From: Ligustrum vulgare | Taxonomy: Eukaryota; Streptophyta; Magnoliopsida; Lamiales; Oleaceae | Length of the DNA stretch: 64,000 bases | Direction of reading: 5' to 3' | Assembly (NCBI GenBank): GCA_963555705.1 | Contig: OY743183.1 | Span: 30,229,932-30,293,931, forward strand | Part shown: one piece after another, positions 20,801-35,951 of the stretch | Layout of the letters: every line of letters starts with the position of its first letter | Position numbering within the stretch: position 1 is the stretch's first letter | Translations under genes and position numbers: made by a program | Notes under the pieces: generated by a model | Database searches by the model: none | Told to the model about the DNA's origin: nothing | What the model saw: the letters and a program-made list of their open reading frames with translations, nothing else

Positions 20801-23800
20801 ACAACAAAAAAGTCACAGCAGAGGATCCATGAGACTTTAAAAAAGAGGATAAATTGGAATAAAACGTTTTCTTGGGCACATAAAATGGTTTTTCCCTCGT
20901 TCGTAAAGTTTTTGAACCCTTGAAAAGAGAGACAAGGTTAAATATTCTCTTCAATTCCAAAATATTCACACCAATTTTAAAACCATTTTTGAAAATTATT
21001 TTAACATGATTGAAGGAACCAAGAAATAATAAGATGTCTAAAGAAGAAAACATTAGAAAAAGCATTTTGGTAATCCAAGTAATTGAAACGAGGAGAGAAA
21101 TATTCACCCTTTGAAAAGTTCTACTTTTTCTCGAGCTAAGGGTATTGTCCCCAATCTTTAAATGACAACAAAAAGGCAAACTGACATTTTTGAAAAATCG
21201 ATATGTTCAGGATATTGTTTATTTTGAGTAGTTTGCACTTATCTTATGATTTCACTCACTCCCTTGGTTTCTTTACTACTTTTTCTCGGAATTTCTCTCT
21301 ATCTCTTAAGAAATTCCGGATTCTTGTCATATTTCTTCTTAGTAATATGAAAAGTTTCATTTGGACCTGAAGTAGGAATCTCCTTTAGAAAAACCTAACT
21401 TTCATTTTTGAGCTCCTAACAATCTCTTTAGGATTTGGAAAGTCACCAGGATTTCGAACAACAAAAAAGTCATAGCAGCAGATCCATGAGACTTTAAAAA
21501 TGAGGATACATGGGAATAAAACGTTTTCTTGGGCACATAAAATGGTTTTTCCCTCGTTCGTAAAGTTTTTGAATCCTTGAAGAGAGAGACTAGGTAAAAT
21601 ATTCTCTTCAATTCCAAAATATTCACACCAATTTTGAAACCATTTCGGAAAATTATTTTTACATGATTGAAGGAACAGGATAAACCAAGAAATAAAAAGA
21701 TATCTAAAGAAGAAAACTAAAAAGCATCTAGGTAATCCAAGTAATTGAAATGAGGAGAGAAATCTTCACCCTTTGAAAGGTTCATCTTTTTCTCAAAGCT
21801 AAGTCCCCAGTCTTCAAATGACAACAAAAGGAAAAACTGACATTTTTTAAATATTGATATGTTGTGGATATTGTTTATTTTGAGTAGGTTGCAGTTATCT
21901 TTTGATTTCGCTCCCTTGGTTTCTTTACTACTTTTACTCGGAATTTCTCTCTTTCTCTCAAGAAGTTCCGGATTCTCTTCATATTTCTTCTTAGTAATAT
22001 AAAAAGTTTCATTTGGACCTAAAGTAGGAATCGCCTTTCGAAAAAGCTAACTTTCATTTTTGAGCTCCTAACAATCTTTTTAGGATTGGGTGAGTCACCA
22101 GGATTTTGAACAACAAAAAAGTCACAGCAGAGGATCCATGAGACTTTAAAAAAGAGGATAAATTGGAATAAAACGTTTTCTTGGGCACATAAAATGGTTT
22201 TTCCCTCGTTCGTAAAGTTTTTGAATCCTTGAAAAGAGAGACAAGGTTAAATATTCTCTTCAATTCCAAAATATTCACACCAATTTTAAAACCATTTTTG
22301 AAAATTATTTTAACAGGATTGAAGGAACCAAGAAATAATAAGATGTCTAAAGAAGAAAACATTAGAAAAAGCATCTTGGTAATCCAAGTAACTGAAACGA
22401 GGAGAGAAATATTCACCCTTTGAAAAGTTCTACTTTTTCTCGAGCTAAGGGTATTGTCCCCAGTCTTTAAATGACAACAAAAAGGCAAACTGACATTTTT
22501 TAAAAATCGATATGTTCAGGATATTGTTTATTTTGAGTAGTTTGCACTTATCTTATGATTTCACTCACTCCCTTGGTTTCTTTACTACTTTTTCTCGGAA
22601 TTTCTCTCTATCTCTTAAGAAATTCCGGATTCTTGTCATATTTCTTCTTAGTAATATGAAAAGTTTCATTTGGACCTGAAGTAGGAATCTCCTTTAGAAA
22701 AACCTAACTTTCATTTTTGAGCTCCTAACAATCTCTTTAGGATTTGGAAAGTCACCAGGATTTCGAACAACAAAAAAGTCATAGCAGCAGATCCATGAGA
22801 CTTTAAAAATGAGGATACATGGGAATAAAACGTTTTCTTGGGCACATAAAATGGTTTTTCCCTCGTTCGTAAAGTTTTTGAATCCTTGAAGAGAGAGACT
22901 AGGTAAAATATTCTCTTCAATTCCAAAATATTCACACCAATTTTGAAACCATTTCGGAAAATTATTTTTACATGATTGAAGGAACAGGATAAACCAAGAA
23001 ATAAAAATATATCTAAAGAAGAAAACTAAAAAGCATCTAGGTAATCCAAGTAATTGAAATGAGGAGAGAAATCTTCACCCTTTGAAAGGTTCATCTTTTT
23101 CTCAAAGCTAAGTCCCCAGTCTTCAAATGACAACAAAAGGAAAAACTGACATTTTTTAAATATTGATATGTTGGGGATATTGTTTATTTTGAGTAGGTTG
23201 CAGTTATCTTTTGATTTCGCTCCCTTGGTTTCTTTACTACTTTTACTCGGAATTTCTCTCTTTCTCTCAAGAAGTTCCGGATTCTCTTCATATTTCTTCT
23301 TAGTAATATAAAAAGTTTCATTTGGACCTAAAGTAGGAATCGCCTTTCGAAAAAGCTAACTTTCATTTTTGAGCTCCTAACAATCTTTTTAGGATTGGGT
23401 GAGTCACCAGGATTTTGAACAACAAAAAAGTCACAGCAGAGGATCCATGAGACTTTAAAAAAGAGGATAAATTGGAATAAAACGTTTTCTTGGGCACATA
23501 AAATGGTTTTTCCCTCGTTCGTAAAGTTTTTGAATCCTTGAAAAGAGAGACAAGGTTAAATATTCTCTTCAATTCCAAAATATTCACACCAATTTTAAAA
23601 CCATTTTTGAAAATTATTTTAACAGGATTGAAGGAACCAAGAAATAATAAGATGTCTAAAGAAGAAAACATTAGAAAAAGCATCTTGGTAATCCAAGTAA
23701 CTGAAACGAGGAGAGAAATATTCACCCTTTGAAAAGTTCTACTTTTTCTCGAGCTAAGGGTATTGTCCCCAGTCTTTAAATGACAACAAAAAGGCAAACT

Positions 23801-26800
23801 GACATTTTTTAAAAATCGATATGTTCAGGATATTGTTTATTTTGAGTAGTTTGCACTTATCTTATGATTTCACTCACTCCCTTGGTTTCTTTACTACTTT
23901 TTCTCGGAATTTCTCTCTATCTCTTAAGAAATTCCGGATTCTTGTCATATTTCTTCTTAGTAATATGAAAAGTTTCATTTGGACCTGAAGTAGGAATCTC
24001 CTTTAGAAAAACCTAACTTTCATTTTTGAGCTCCTAACAATCTCTTTAGGATTTGGAAAGTCACCAGGATTTCGAACAACAAAAAAGTCATAGCAGCAGA
24101 TCCATGAGACTTTAAAAATGAGGATACATGGGAATAAAACGTTTTCTTGGGCACATAAAATGGTTTTTCCCTCGTTCGTAAAGTTTTTGAATCCTTGAAG
24201 AGAGAGACTAGGTAAAATATTCTCTTCAATTCCAAAATATTCACACCAATTTTGAAACCATTTCGGAAAATTATTTTTACATGATTGAAGGAACAGGATA
24301 AACCAAGAAATAAAAATATATCTAAAGAAGAAAACTAAAAAGCATCTAGGTAATCCAAGTAATTGAAATGAGGAGAGAAATCTTCACCCTTTGAAAGGTT
24401 CATCTTTTTCTCAAAGCTAAGTCCCCAGTCTTCAAATGACAACAAAAGGAAAAACTGACATTTTTTAAATATTGATATGTTGGGGATATTGTTTATTTTG
24501 AGTAGGTTGCAGTTATCTTTTGATTTCGCTCCCTTGGTTTCTTTACTACTTTTACTCGGAATTTCTCTCTTTCTCTCAAGAAGTTCCGGATTCTCTTCAT
24601 ATTTCTTCTTAGTAATATAAAAAGTTTCATTTGGACCTAAAGTAGGAATCGCCTTTCGAAAAAGCTAACTTTCATTTTTGAGCTCCTAACAATCTTTTTA
24701 GGATTGGGTGAGTCACCAGGATTTTGAACAACAAAAAAGTCACAGCAGAGGATCCATGAGACTTTAAAAAAGAGGATAAATTGGAATAAAACGTTTTCTT
24801 GGGCACATAAAATGGTTTTTCCCTCGTTCGTAAAGTTTTTGAATCCTTGAAAAGAGAGACAAGGTTAAATATTCTCTTCAATTCCAAAATATTCACTCCA
24901 ATTTTAAAACCATTTTTGAAAATTATTTTAACAGGATTGAAGGAACCAAGAAATAATAAGATGTCTAAAGAAGAAAACATTAGAAAAAGCATCTTGGTAA
25001 TCCAAGTAACTGAAACGAGGAGAGAAATACTCACCCTTTGAAAAGTTCTACTTTTTCTCGAGCTAAGGGTATTGTCCCCAGTCTGCAAATGACAACAAAA
25101 AGGCAAACTGACATTTTTGAAAAATCGATATGTTCTGGATATTGTTTATTTTGAGTAGTTTGCACTTATCTTATGATTTCACTCACTCCCTTGGTTTCTT
25201 TACTACTTTTTCTCGGAATTTCTCTCTATCTCTTAAGAAATTCCGGATTCTTGTCATATTTCTTCTTAGTAATATGAAAAGTTTCATTTGGACCTGAAGT
25301 AGGAATCTCCTTTAGAAAAACCTAACTTTCATTTTTGAGCTCCTAACAATCTTTTTAGGATTTGGAAAGTCACCAGGATTTCGAACAACAAAAAAGTCAT
25401 AGCAGCAGATTCATGAGACTTTAAAAATGAGGATACATGGGAATAAAACGTTTTCTTGGGCACATAAAATGGTTTTTCCCTCGTTCGTAAAGTTTTTGAA
25501 TCCTTGAAGAGAGAGACTAGGTAAAATATTCTCTTCAATTCCAAAATATTCACACCAATTTTGAAACCATTTCGGAAAATTATTTTTACATGATTGAAGG
25601 AACAGGATAAACCAAGAAATAATAAGATATCTAAAGAAGAAAACTAAAAAGCATCTAGGTAATCCAAGTAATTGAAATGAGGAGAGAAATCTGCACCCTT
25701 TGAAAGGTTCATCTTTTTCTCAAAGCTAAGTCCCCAGTCTTCAAATGACAACAAAAAGAAAAACTGACATTTTTGAAAAATTGATATGTTGTGGATATTG
25801 TTTATTTTGAGTAGGTTGCAGTTATCTTTTGATTTCGCTCCTTTGGTTTCTTTACTACTTTTACTCGGAATTTCTCTCTTTCTCTCAAGAAGTTCCGGAT
25901 TCTCTTCATATTTCTTCTTAGTAATATAAAAAGTTTCATTTGGACCTAAAGTAGGAATCTCCTTTCGAAAAAGCTAACTTTCATTTTTGAGCTCCTAACA
26001 ATCTTTTTAGGATTGGGTGAGTCACCAGGATTTTGAACAACAAAAAAGTCACAGCAGAGGATCCATGAGACTTTAAAAAAGAGGATAAATTGGAATAAAA
26101 CGTTTTCTTGGGCACATAAAATGGTTTTTCCCTCGTTCGTAAAGTTTTTGAATCCTTGAAAAGAGAGACAAGGTTAAATATTCTCTTCAATTCCAAAATA
26201 TTCACACCAATTTTAAAACCATTTTTGAAAATTATTTTAACAGGATTGAAGGAACCAAGAAATAATAAGATGTCTAAAGAAGAAAACATTAGAAAAAGCA
26301 TCTTGGTAATCCAAGTAACTGAAACGAGGAGAGAAATATTCACCCTTTGAAAAGTTCTACTTTTTCTCGAGCTAAGGGTATTGTCCCCAGTCTGCAAATG
26401 ACAACAAAAAGGCAAACTGACATTTTTGAAAAATCGATATGTTCAGGATATTGTTTATTTTGAGTAGTTTGCACTTATCTTATGATTTCACTCACTCCCT
26501 TGGTTTCTTTACTACTTTTTTTCGGAATTTCTGTCTATCTCTTAAGAAATTCCGGATTCTTGTCATATTTCTTCTTAGTAATATGAAAAGTTTCATTTGG
26601 ACCTGAAGTAGGAATCTCCTTTAGAAAAACCTAACTATCATTTTTGAGAACCTAACAATCTTTTTCGGATTTGGAAAGTCACCAGGATTTCGAACAACAA
26701 AAAATGCATAGCAGCAGATCCATGAGACTTTAAAAATGAGGATACATGGGAATAAAACGTTTTCTTGGGCACATAAAATGGATTTTCCCTCGTTCGTAAA

Positions 26801-29800
26801 GTTTTTGAATCCTTGAAGAGAGAGACTAGGTAAAATATTCTCTTCAATTCCAAAATATTCACACCAATTTTGAAACCATTTCGGAAAATTATTTTTACAT
26901 GATTGAAGGAACAGGATAAACCAAGAAATAATAAGATATCTAAAGAAGAAAACTAAAAAGCATCTAGGGAATCCAAGTAATTGAAATGAGGAGAGAAATC
27001 ATCACCCTTTGAAAGGTTCATCTTTTTCTCAAAGCTAAGTCCCCAGTCTTCAAATGACAACAAAAAGAAAAACTGACATTTTTGAAAAATTGATATGTTG
27101 TGGATATTGTTTATTTTGAGTAGGTTGCAGTTATCTTTTGATTTCGCTCCCTTGGTTTCTTTACTACTTTTACTCGGAATTTCTCTCTTTCTCTCAAGAA
27201 GTTCCGGATTCTCTTCATATTTCTTCTTAGTAATATAAAAAGTTTCATTTGGACCTAAAGAAGGAATCTCCTTTCGAAAAAGCTAACTTTCATTTTTGAG
27301 CTCCTAACAATCTTTTTAGGATTGGGTGAGTCACCAGGATTTTGAACAACAAAAAAGTCACAGCAGAGGATCCATGAGACTTTAAAAAAGAGGATAAATT
27401 GGAATAAAACGTTTTCTTGGGCACATAAAATGGTTTTTCCCTCGTTCGTAAAGTTTTTGAATCCTTGAAAAGAGAGACAAGGTTAAATATTTTCTTCAAT
27501 TCCAAAATATTCACTCCAATTTTAAAACCATTTTTGAAAATTATTTTAACAGGATTGAAGGAACCAAGAAATAATAAGATGTCTAAAGAAGAAAACATTA
27601 GAAAAAGCATCTTGGTAATCCAAGTAACTGAAACGAGGAGAGAAATACTCACCCTTTGAAAAGTTCTACTTTTTCTCGAGCTAAGGGTATTGTCCCCAGT
27701 CTGCAAATGACAACAAAAAGGCAAACTGACATTTTTGAAAAATCGATATGTTCAGGATATTGTTTATTTTGAGTAGTTTGCACTTATCTTATGATTTCAC
27801 TCACTCCCTTGGTTTCTTTACTACTTTTTCTCGGAATTTCTCTCTATCTCTTAAGAAATTCCGGATTCTTGTCATATTTCTTCTTAGTAATATGAAAAGT
27901 TTCATTTGGACCTGAAGTAGGAATCTCCTTTAGAAAAACCTAACTTTCATTTTTGAGCTCCTAACAATCTTTTTAGGATTTGGAAAGTCACCAGGATTTC
28001 GAACAACAAAAAAGTCATAGCAGCAGATCCATGAGACTTTAAAAATGAGGATACATGGGAATAAAACGTTTTCTTGGGCACATAAAATGGTTTTTCCCTC
28101 GTTCGTAAAGTTTTTGAATCCTTGAAGAGAGAGACTAGGTAAAATATTCTCTTCAATTCCAAAATATTCACACCAATTTTGAAACCATTTCGGAAAATTA
28201 TTTTTACATGATTGAAGGAACAGGATAAACCAAGAAATAATAAGATATCTAAAGAAGAAAACTAAAAAGCATCTAGGCAATCCAAGTAATTGAAATGAGG
28301 AGAGAAATCTTTCACCCTTTGAAAGGTTCATCTTTTTCTCAAAGCTAAGTCCCCAGTCTTCAAATGACAACAAAAAGAAAAACTGACATTTTTGAAAAAT
28401 TGATATGTTGTGGATATTGTTTATTTTGAGTAGGTTGCAGTTATCTTTTTATTTCGCTCCCTTGGTTTCTTTACTACTTTTACTCGGAATTTCTCTCTTT
28501 CTCTCAAGAAGTTCCGGATTCTCTTCATATTTCTTCTTAGTAATATAAAAAGTTTCATTTGGACCTAAAGTAGGAATCTCCTTTCGAAAAGCTAACTTTC
28601 ATTTTTGAGCTCCTAACAATCTTTTTAGGATTGGGTGAGTCACCAGGATTTTGAACAACAAAAAAGTCACAGCAGAGGATCCATGAGACTTTAAAAAAGA
28701 GGATAAATTGGAATAAAACGTTTTCTTGGGCACATAAAATGGTTTTTCCCTCGTTCGTAAAGTTTTTGAATCCTTGAAAAGAGAGACAAGGTTAAATATT
28801 CTCTTCAATTCCAAAATATTCACACCAATTTTAAAACCATTTTTGAAAATTATTTTAACAGGATTGAAGGAACCAAGAAATAATAAGATGTCTAAAGAAG
28901 AAAACATTAGAAAAAGCATCTTGGTAATCCAAGTAATTGACACGAGGAGAGAAATATTCACCCTTTGAAAAGTTCTACTTTTTCTCGAGCTAAGGGTATT
29001 GTCCCCAGTCTGCAAATGACAACAAAAAGGCAAACTGACATTTTTGAAAAATCGATATGTTCAGGATATTGTTTATTTTGAGTAGTTTGCACTTATCTTA
29101 TGATTTCACTCACTCCCTTGGTTTCTTTACTACTTTTTCTCGGAATTTCTCTCTATCTCTTAAGAAATTCCGGATTCTTGTCATATTTCTTCTTAGTAAT
29201 ATGAAAAGTTTCATTTGGACCTGAAGTAGGAATCTCCTTTAGAAAAACCTAACTTTCATTTTTGAGCTCCTAACAATCTTTTTAGGATTTGGAAAGTCAC
29301 CAGGATTTCGAACAACAAAAAAGTCATAGCAGCAGATCCATGAGACTTTAAAAATGAGGATACACGGGAATAAAACGTTTTCTTGGGCACATAAAATGGT
29401 TTTTCCCTCGTTTGTAAAGTTTTTGAATCCTTGAAGAGAGAGACTAGGTAAAATATTCTCTTCAATTCCAAAATATTCACACCAATTTTGAAACCATTTC
29501 GGAAAATTATTTTTACATGATTGAAGGAACAGGATAAACCAAGAAATAATAAGATATCTAAAGAAGAAAACTAAAAAGCATCTAGGTAATCCAAGTAATT
29601 GAAATGAGGAGAGAAATCTTCACCCTTTGAAAGGTTCATCTTTTTCTCAAAGCTAAGTCCCCAGTCTTCAAATGACAACAAAAGGAAAAACTGACATTTT
29701 TTAAAAATTGATATGTTGTGGATATTGTTTATTTTGAGTAGGATGCAGTTATCTTTTGATTTCGCTCCCTTGGTTTCGTTACTACTTTTACTCGGAATTT

Positions 29801-30559
29801 CTCTCTTTCTCTCAAGAAGTTCCGGATTCTCTTCATATTTCTTCTTAGTAATATAAAAAGTTTCATTTGAACCTAAAGTAGGAATCTCCTTTCGAAAAAG
29901 CTAACTTTCATTTTTGAGCTCCTAACAATCTTTTTAGGATTGGGTGAGTCACCAGGATTTTGAACAACAAAAAAGTCACAGCAGAGGATCCATGAGACTT
30001 TAAAAAAGAGGATAAATTGGAATAAAACGTTTTCTTGGGCACATAAAATGGTTTTTCCCTCGTTCGTAAAGTTTTTGAACCCTTGAAAAGAGAGACAAGG
30101 TTAAATATTCTCTTCAATTCCAAAATATTCACACCAATTTTAAAACCATTTTTGAAAATTATTTTAACAGGATTGAAGGAACCAGGAAATAATAAGATGT
30201 CTAAAGAAGAAAACATTAGAAAAAGCATCTTGGTAATCCAAGTAACTGAAACGAGGAGAAAAATATTCACCCTTTGAAAAGTTCTACTTTTTCTCGAGCT
30301 AAGGGTATTGTCCCCAGTCTGCAAATGACAACAAAAAGGCAAACTGACATTTTTGAAAAATCGATATGTTCAGGATATTGTTTATTTTGAGTAGTTTGCA
30401 CTTATCTTATGATTTCACTCACTCCCTTGGTTTCTTTACTACTTTTTCTCGGAATTTCTCTCTATCTCTTAAGAAATTCCGGATTCTTGTCATATTTCTT
30501 CTTAGTAATATGAAAAGTTTCATTTGGACCTGAAGTAGGAATCTCCTTTAGAAAAACCT

Positions 30560-30717
30560 AACTTTCATTTTTGAGCTCCTAACAATCTTTTTAGGATTTG
30601 GAAAGTCACCAGGATTTCGAACAACAAAAAAGTCATAGCAGCAGATCCATGAGACTTTAAAAATGAGGATACACGGGAATAAAACGTTTTCTTGGGCACA
30701 TAAAATGGTTTTTCCCT
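30560..30717. repeat. Truncated B monomer (158 bp)
   Basis: The B monomer breaks off after atggtttttccct and the next A starts at once (aactttcattt, 30718). That is a 494-bp deletion which leaves all later phasing intact. There is no target duplication or insertion at the joint. Confidence 0.92.
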
Positions 30718-33700
30718 AACTTTCATTTTTGAGCTCCTAACAATCTTTTTAGGATTGGGTGAGTCACCAGGATTTTGAACAACAAAAAAGTCACAGCAGA
30801 GGATCCATGAGACTTTAAAAAAGAGGATAAATTGGAATAAAACGTTTTCTTGGGCACATAAAATGGTTTTTCCCTCGTTCGTAAAGTTTTTGAACCCTTG
30901 AAAAGAGAGACAAGGTTAAATATTCTCTTCAATTCCAAAATATTCACACCAATTTTAAAACCATTTTTGAAAATTATTTTAACAGGATTGAAGGAACCAA
31001 GAAATAATAAGATGTCTAAAGAAGAAAACATTAGAAAAAGCATCTTGGTAATCCAAGTAATTGACACGAGGAGAGAAATATTCACCCTTTGAAAAGTTCT
31101 ACTTTTTCTCGAGCTAAGGGTATTGTCCCCAGTCTGCAAATGACAACAAAAAGGCAAACTGACATTTTTGAAAAATCGATATGTTCAGGATATTGTTTAT
31201 TTTGAGTAGTTTGCACTTATCTTATGATTTCACTCACTCCCTTGGTTTCTTTACTACTTTTTCTCGGAATTTCTCTCTATCTCTTAAGAAATTCCGGATT
31301 CTTGTCATATTTCTTCTTAGTAATATGAAAAGTTTCATTTGGACCTGAAGTAGGAATCTCCTTTAGAAAAACCTAACTTTCATTTTTGAGCTCCTAACAA
31401 TCTTTTTAGGATTTGGAAAGTCACCAGGATTTCGAACAACAAAAAAGTCATAGCAGCAGATCCATGAGATTTTAAAAATGAGGATACACGGGAATAAAAC
31501 GTTTTCTTGGGCACATAAAATGGTTTTTCCCTCGTTCGTAAAGTTTTTGAATCCTTGAAGAGAGAGACTAGGTAAAATATTCTCTTCAATTCCAAAATAT
31601 TCACACCAATTTTGAAACCATTTCGGAAAATTATTTTTACATGATTGAAGGAACAGGATAAACCAAGAAATAATAAGATATCTAAAGAAGAAAACTAAAA
31701 AGCATCTAGGTAATCCAAGTAATTGAAATGAGGAGAGAAATCTTCACCCTTTGAAAGGTTCATCTTTTTCTCAATGCTAAGTCCCCAGTCTTCAAATGAC
31801 AACAAAAAGAAAAACTGACATTTTTGAAAAATTGATATGTTGTGGATATTGTTTATTTTGAGTAGGTTGCAGTTATCTTTTGATTTCGCTCCCTTGGTTT
31901 CTTTACTACTTTTACTCGGAATTTCTCTCTTTCTCTCAAGAAGTTCCGAATTCTCTTCATATTTCTTCTTAGTAATATAAAAATTTTCATTTGGACCTAA
32001 AGTAGGAATCTCCTTTCGAAAAAGCTAACTTTCATTTTTGAGCTCCTAGAAATCTTTTTAGGTCGGGTGAGTCACCAGGATTTTGAACAACAAAAAAGTC
32101 ACAGCAGAGGATCCATGAGACTTTAAAAAAGAGGATAAATTGGAATAAAACGTTTTCTTGGGCACATAAAATGGTTTTTCCCTCGTTCGTAAAGTTTTTG
32201 AATCCTTGAAAAGAGAGACAAGGTTAAATATTCTCTTCAATTCCAAAATATTCACACCAATTTTAAAACCATTTTTGAAAATTATTTTAACAGGATTGAA
32301 GGAACCAAGAAATAATAAGATGTCTAAAGAAGAAAACATTAGAAAAAGCATCTTGGTAATCCAAGTAACTGAAACGAGGAGAGAAATATTCACCCTTTGA
32401 AAAGTTCTACTTTTTCTCGAGCTAAGGGTATTGTCCCCAGTCTGCAAATGACAACAAAAAGGCAAACTGACATTTTTGAAAAATCGATATGTTCAGGATA
32501 TTGTTTATTTTGAGTAGTTTGCACTTATCTTATGATTTCACTCACTCCCTTGGTTTCTTTACTACTTTTTCTCGGAATTTCTCTCTATCTCTTAAGAAAT
32601 TCCGGATTCTTGTCATATTTCTTCTTAGTAATATGAAAAGTTTCATTTGGACCTGAAGTAGGAATCTCCTTTAGAAAAACCTAACTTTCATTTTTGAGCT
32701 CCTAACAATCTTTTTAGGATTTGGAAAGTCACCAGGATTTCGAACAACAAAAAAGTCATAGCAGCAGATCCATGAGACTTTAAAAATGAGGATACACGGG
32801 AATAAAACGTTTTCTTGGGCACATAAAATGGTTTTTCCCTCGTTCGTAAAGTTTTTGAATCCTTGAAGAGAGAGACTAGGTAAAATATTCTCTTCAATTC
32901 CAAAATATTCACACCAATTTTGAAACCATTTCGGAAAATTATTTTTACATGATTGAAGGAACAGGATAAACCAAGAAATAATAAGATATCTAAAGAAGAA
33001 AACTAAAAAGCATCTAGGTAATCCAAGTAATTGAAATGAGGAGAGAAATCTTCATCCTTTGAAAGGTTCATCTTTTTCTCAAAGCTAAGTCCCCAGTCTT
33101 CAAATGACAACAAAAAGAAAAACTGACATTTTTGAAAAATTGATATGTTGTGGATATTTTTTATTTTGAGTAGGTTGCAGTTATCTTTTGATTTCGGTCC
33201 CTTGGTTTCTTTACTACTTTTACTCGGAATTTCTCTCTTTCTCTCAAGAAGTTCCGGATTCTCTTCATATTTCTTCTTAGTAATATAAAAAGTTTCATTT
33301 GGACCTAAAGTAGGAATCTCCTTTCGAAAAAGCTAACTTTCATTTTTGAGCTCCTAGAAATCTTTATAGGATTGGGTGAGTCACCAGGATTTTGAACAAC
33401 AAAAAAGTCACAGCAGAGGATCCATGAGACTTTAAAAAAGAGGATAAATTGGAATAAAACGTTTTCTTGGGCACATAAAATGGTTTTTCCCTCGTTCGTA
33501 AAGTTTTTGAATCCTTGAAAAGAGAGACAAGGTTAAATATTCTCTTCAATTCCAAAATATTCACACCAATTTTAAAACCATTTTTGAAAATTATTTTAAC
33601 AGGATTGAAGGAACCAAGAAATAATAAGATGTCTAAAGAAGAAAACATTAGAAAAAGCATCTTGGTAATCCAAGTAACTGAAACGAGGAGAGAAATACTC

Positions 33701-35951
33701 ACCCTTTGAAAAGTTCTACTTTTTCTCGAGCTAAGGGTATTGTCCCCAGTCTGCAAATGACAACAAAAAGGCAAACTGACATTTTTGAAAAATCGATATG
33801 TTCAGGATATTGTTTATTTTGAGTAGTTTGCACTTATCTTATGATTTCACTCACTCCCTTGGTTTCTTTACTACTTTTTCTCGGAATTTCTCTCTATCTC
33901 TTAAGAAATTCCGGATTCTTGTCATATTTCTTCTTAGTAATATGAAAAGTTTCATTTGGACCTGAAGTAGGAATCTCCTTTAGAAAAACCTAACTTTCAT
34001 TTTTGAGCTCCTAACAATCTTTTTAGGATTTGGAAAGTCACCAGGATTTCGAACAACAAAAAAGTCATAGCAGCAGATCCATGAGACTTTAAAAATGAGG
34101 ATACACGGGAATAAAACGTTTTCTTGGGCACATAAAATGGTTTTTCCCTCGTTCGTAAAGTTTTTGAATCCTTGAAGAGAGAGACTAGGTAAAATATTCT
34201 CTTCAATTCCAAAATATTCACACCAATTTTGAAACCATTTCGGAAAATTATTTTTACATGATTGAAGGAACAGGATAAACCAAGAAATAATAAGATATCT
34301 AAAGAAGAAAACTAAAAAGCATCTAGGTAATCCAAGTAATTGAAATGAGGAGAGAAATCTTCACCCTTTAAAAGGTTCATCTTTTTCTCAATGCTAAGTC
34401 CCCAGTCTTGAAATGACAACAAAAAGAAAAACTGACATTTTTGAAAAATTGATATGTTGTGGATATTGTTTATTTTGAGTAGGTTGCAGTTATCTTTTGA
34501 TTTCGCTCCCTTGGTTTCTTTACTACTTTTACTCGGAATTTCTCTCTTTCTCTCAAGAAGTTCCGAATTCTCTTCATATTTCTTCTTAGTAATATAAAAA
34601 TTTTCATTTGGACCTAAAGTAGGAATCTCCTTTCGAAAAAGCTAACTTTCATTTTTGAGCTCCTAGAAATCTTTTTAGGTCGGGTGAGTCACCAGGATTT
34701 TGAACAACAAAAAAGTCACAGCAGAGGATCCATGAGACTTTAAAAAAGAGGATAAATTGGAATAAAACGTTTTCTTGGGCACATAAAATGGTTTTTCCCT
34801 CGTTCGTAAAGTTTTTGAATCCTTGAAAAGAGAGACAAGGTTAAATATTCTCTTCAATTCCAAAATATTCACACCAATTTTAAAACCATTTTTGAAAATT
34901 ATTTTAACAGGATTGAAGGAACCAAGAAATAATAAGATGTCTAAAGAAGAAAACATTAGAAAAAGCATCTTGGTAATCCAAGTAACTGAAACGAGGAGAG
35001 AAATATTCACCCTTTGAAAAGTTCTACTTTTTCTCGAGCTAAGGGTATTGTCCCCAGTCTGCAAATGACAACAAAAAGGCAAACTGACATTTTTGAAAAA
35101 TCGATATGTTCAGGATATTGTTTATTTTGAGTAGTTTGCACTTATCTTATGATTTCACTCACTCCCTTGGTTTCTTTACTACTTTTTCTCGGAATTTCTC
35201 TCTATCTCTTAAGAAATTCCGGATTCTTGTCATATTTCTTCTTAGTAATATGAAAATTTTCATTTGGACCTGAAGTAGGAATCTCCTTTAGAAAAACCTA
35301 ACTTTCATTTTTGAGCTCCTAACAATCTTTTTAGGATTTGGAAAGTCACCAGGATTTCGAACAACAAAAAAGTCATAGCAGCAGATCCATGAGACTTTAA
35401 AAATGAGGATACACGGGAATAAAACGTTTTCTTGGGCACATAAAATGGTTTTTCCCTCGTTCGTAAAGTTTTTGAATCCTTGAAGAGAGAGACTAGGTAA
35501 AATATTCTCTTCAATTCCAAAATATTCACACCAATTTTGAAACCATTTCGGAAAATTATTTTTACATGATTGAAGGAACAGGATAAACCAAGAAATAATA
35601 AGATATCTAAAGAAGAAAACTAAAAAGCATCTAGGGAATCCAAGCAATTGAAATGAGGAGAGAAATCTTCACCCTTTGAAAGGTTCATCTTTTTCTCAAA
35701 GCTAAGTCCCCAGTCTTCAAATGTCAACAAAAAGAAAAACTGACATTTTTGAAAAATTGATATGTTGTGGAAATTGTTTATTTTGAGTAGGTTGCAGTTA
35801 TCTTTTGATTTCGCTCCCTTGGTTTCTTTACTACTTTTACTCGGAATTTCTCTCTTTCTCTCAAGAAGTTCCGGATTCTCTTCATATTTCTTCTTAGTAA
35901 TATAAAAAGTTTCATTTGGACCTAAAGTAGGAATCTCCTTTCGAAAAAGCT

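Larger units (their letters stand above)
13543..35951. repeat. Dimer domain: B-A units of 1,309 bp
   Basis: B starts at 13543, 14852, 16161, 17470 and so on, A at 14195, 15504, 16813 and so on. The period is 1,309 bp except for one truncated B (30560-30717) and two A monomers one base short (32027, 34644; variant aggtcgggtgag). Within it, diagnostic variants recur every three dimers: acattttttaaatattg follows the B at 13543, 17470 and 21397 (steps of 3,927 bp). Confidence 0.95.
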
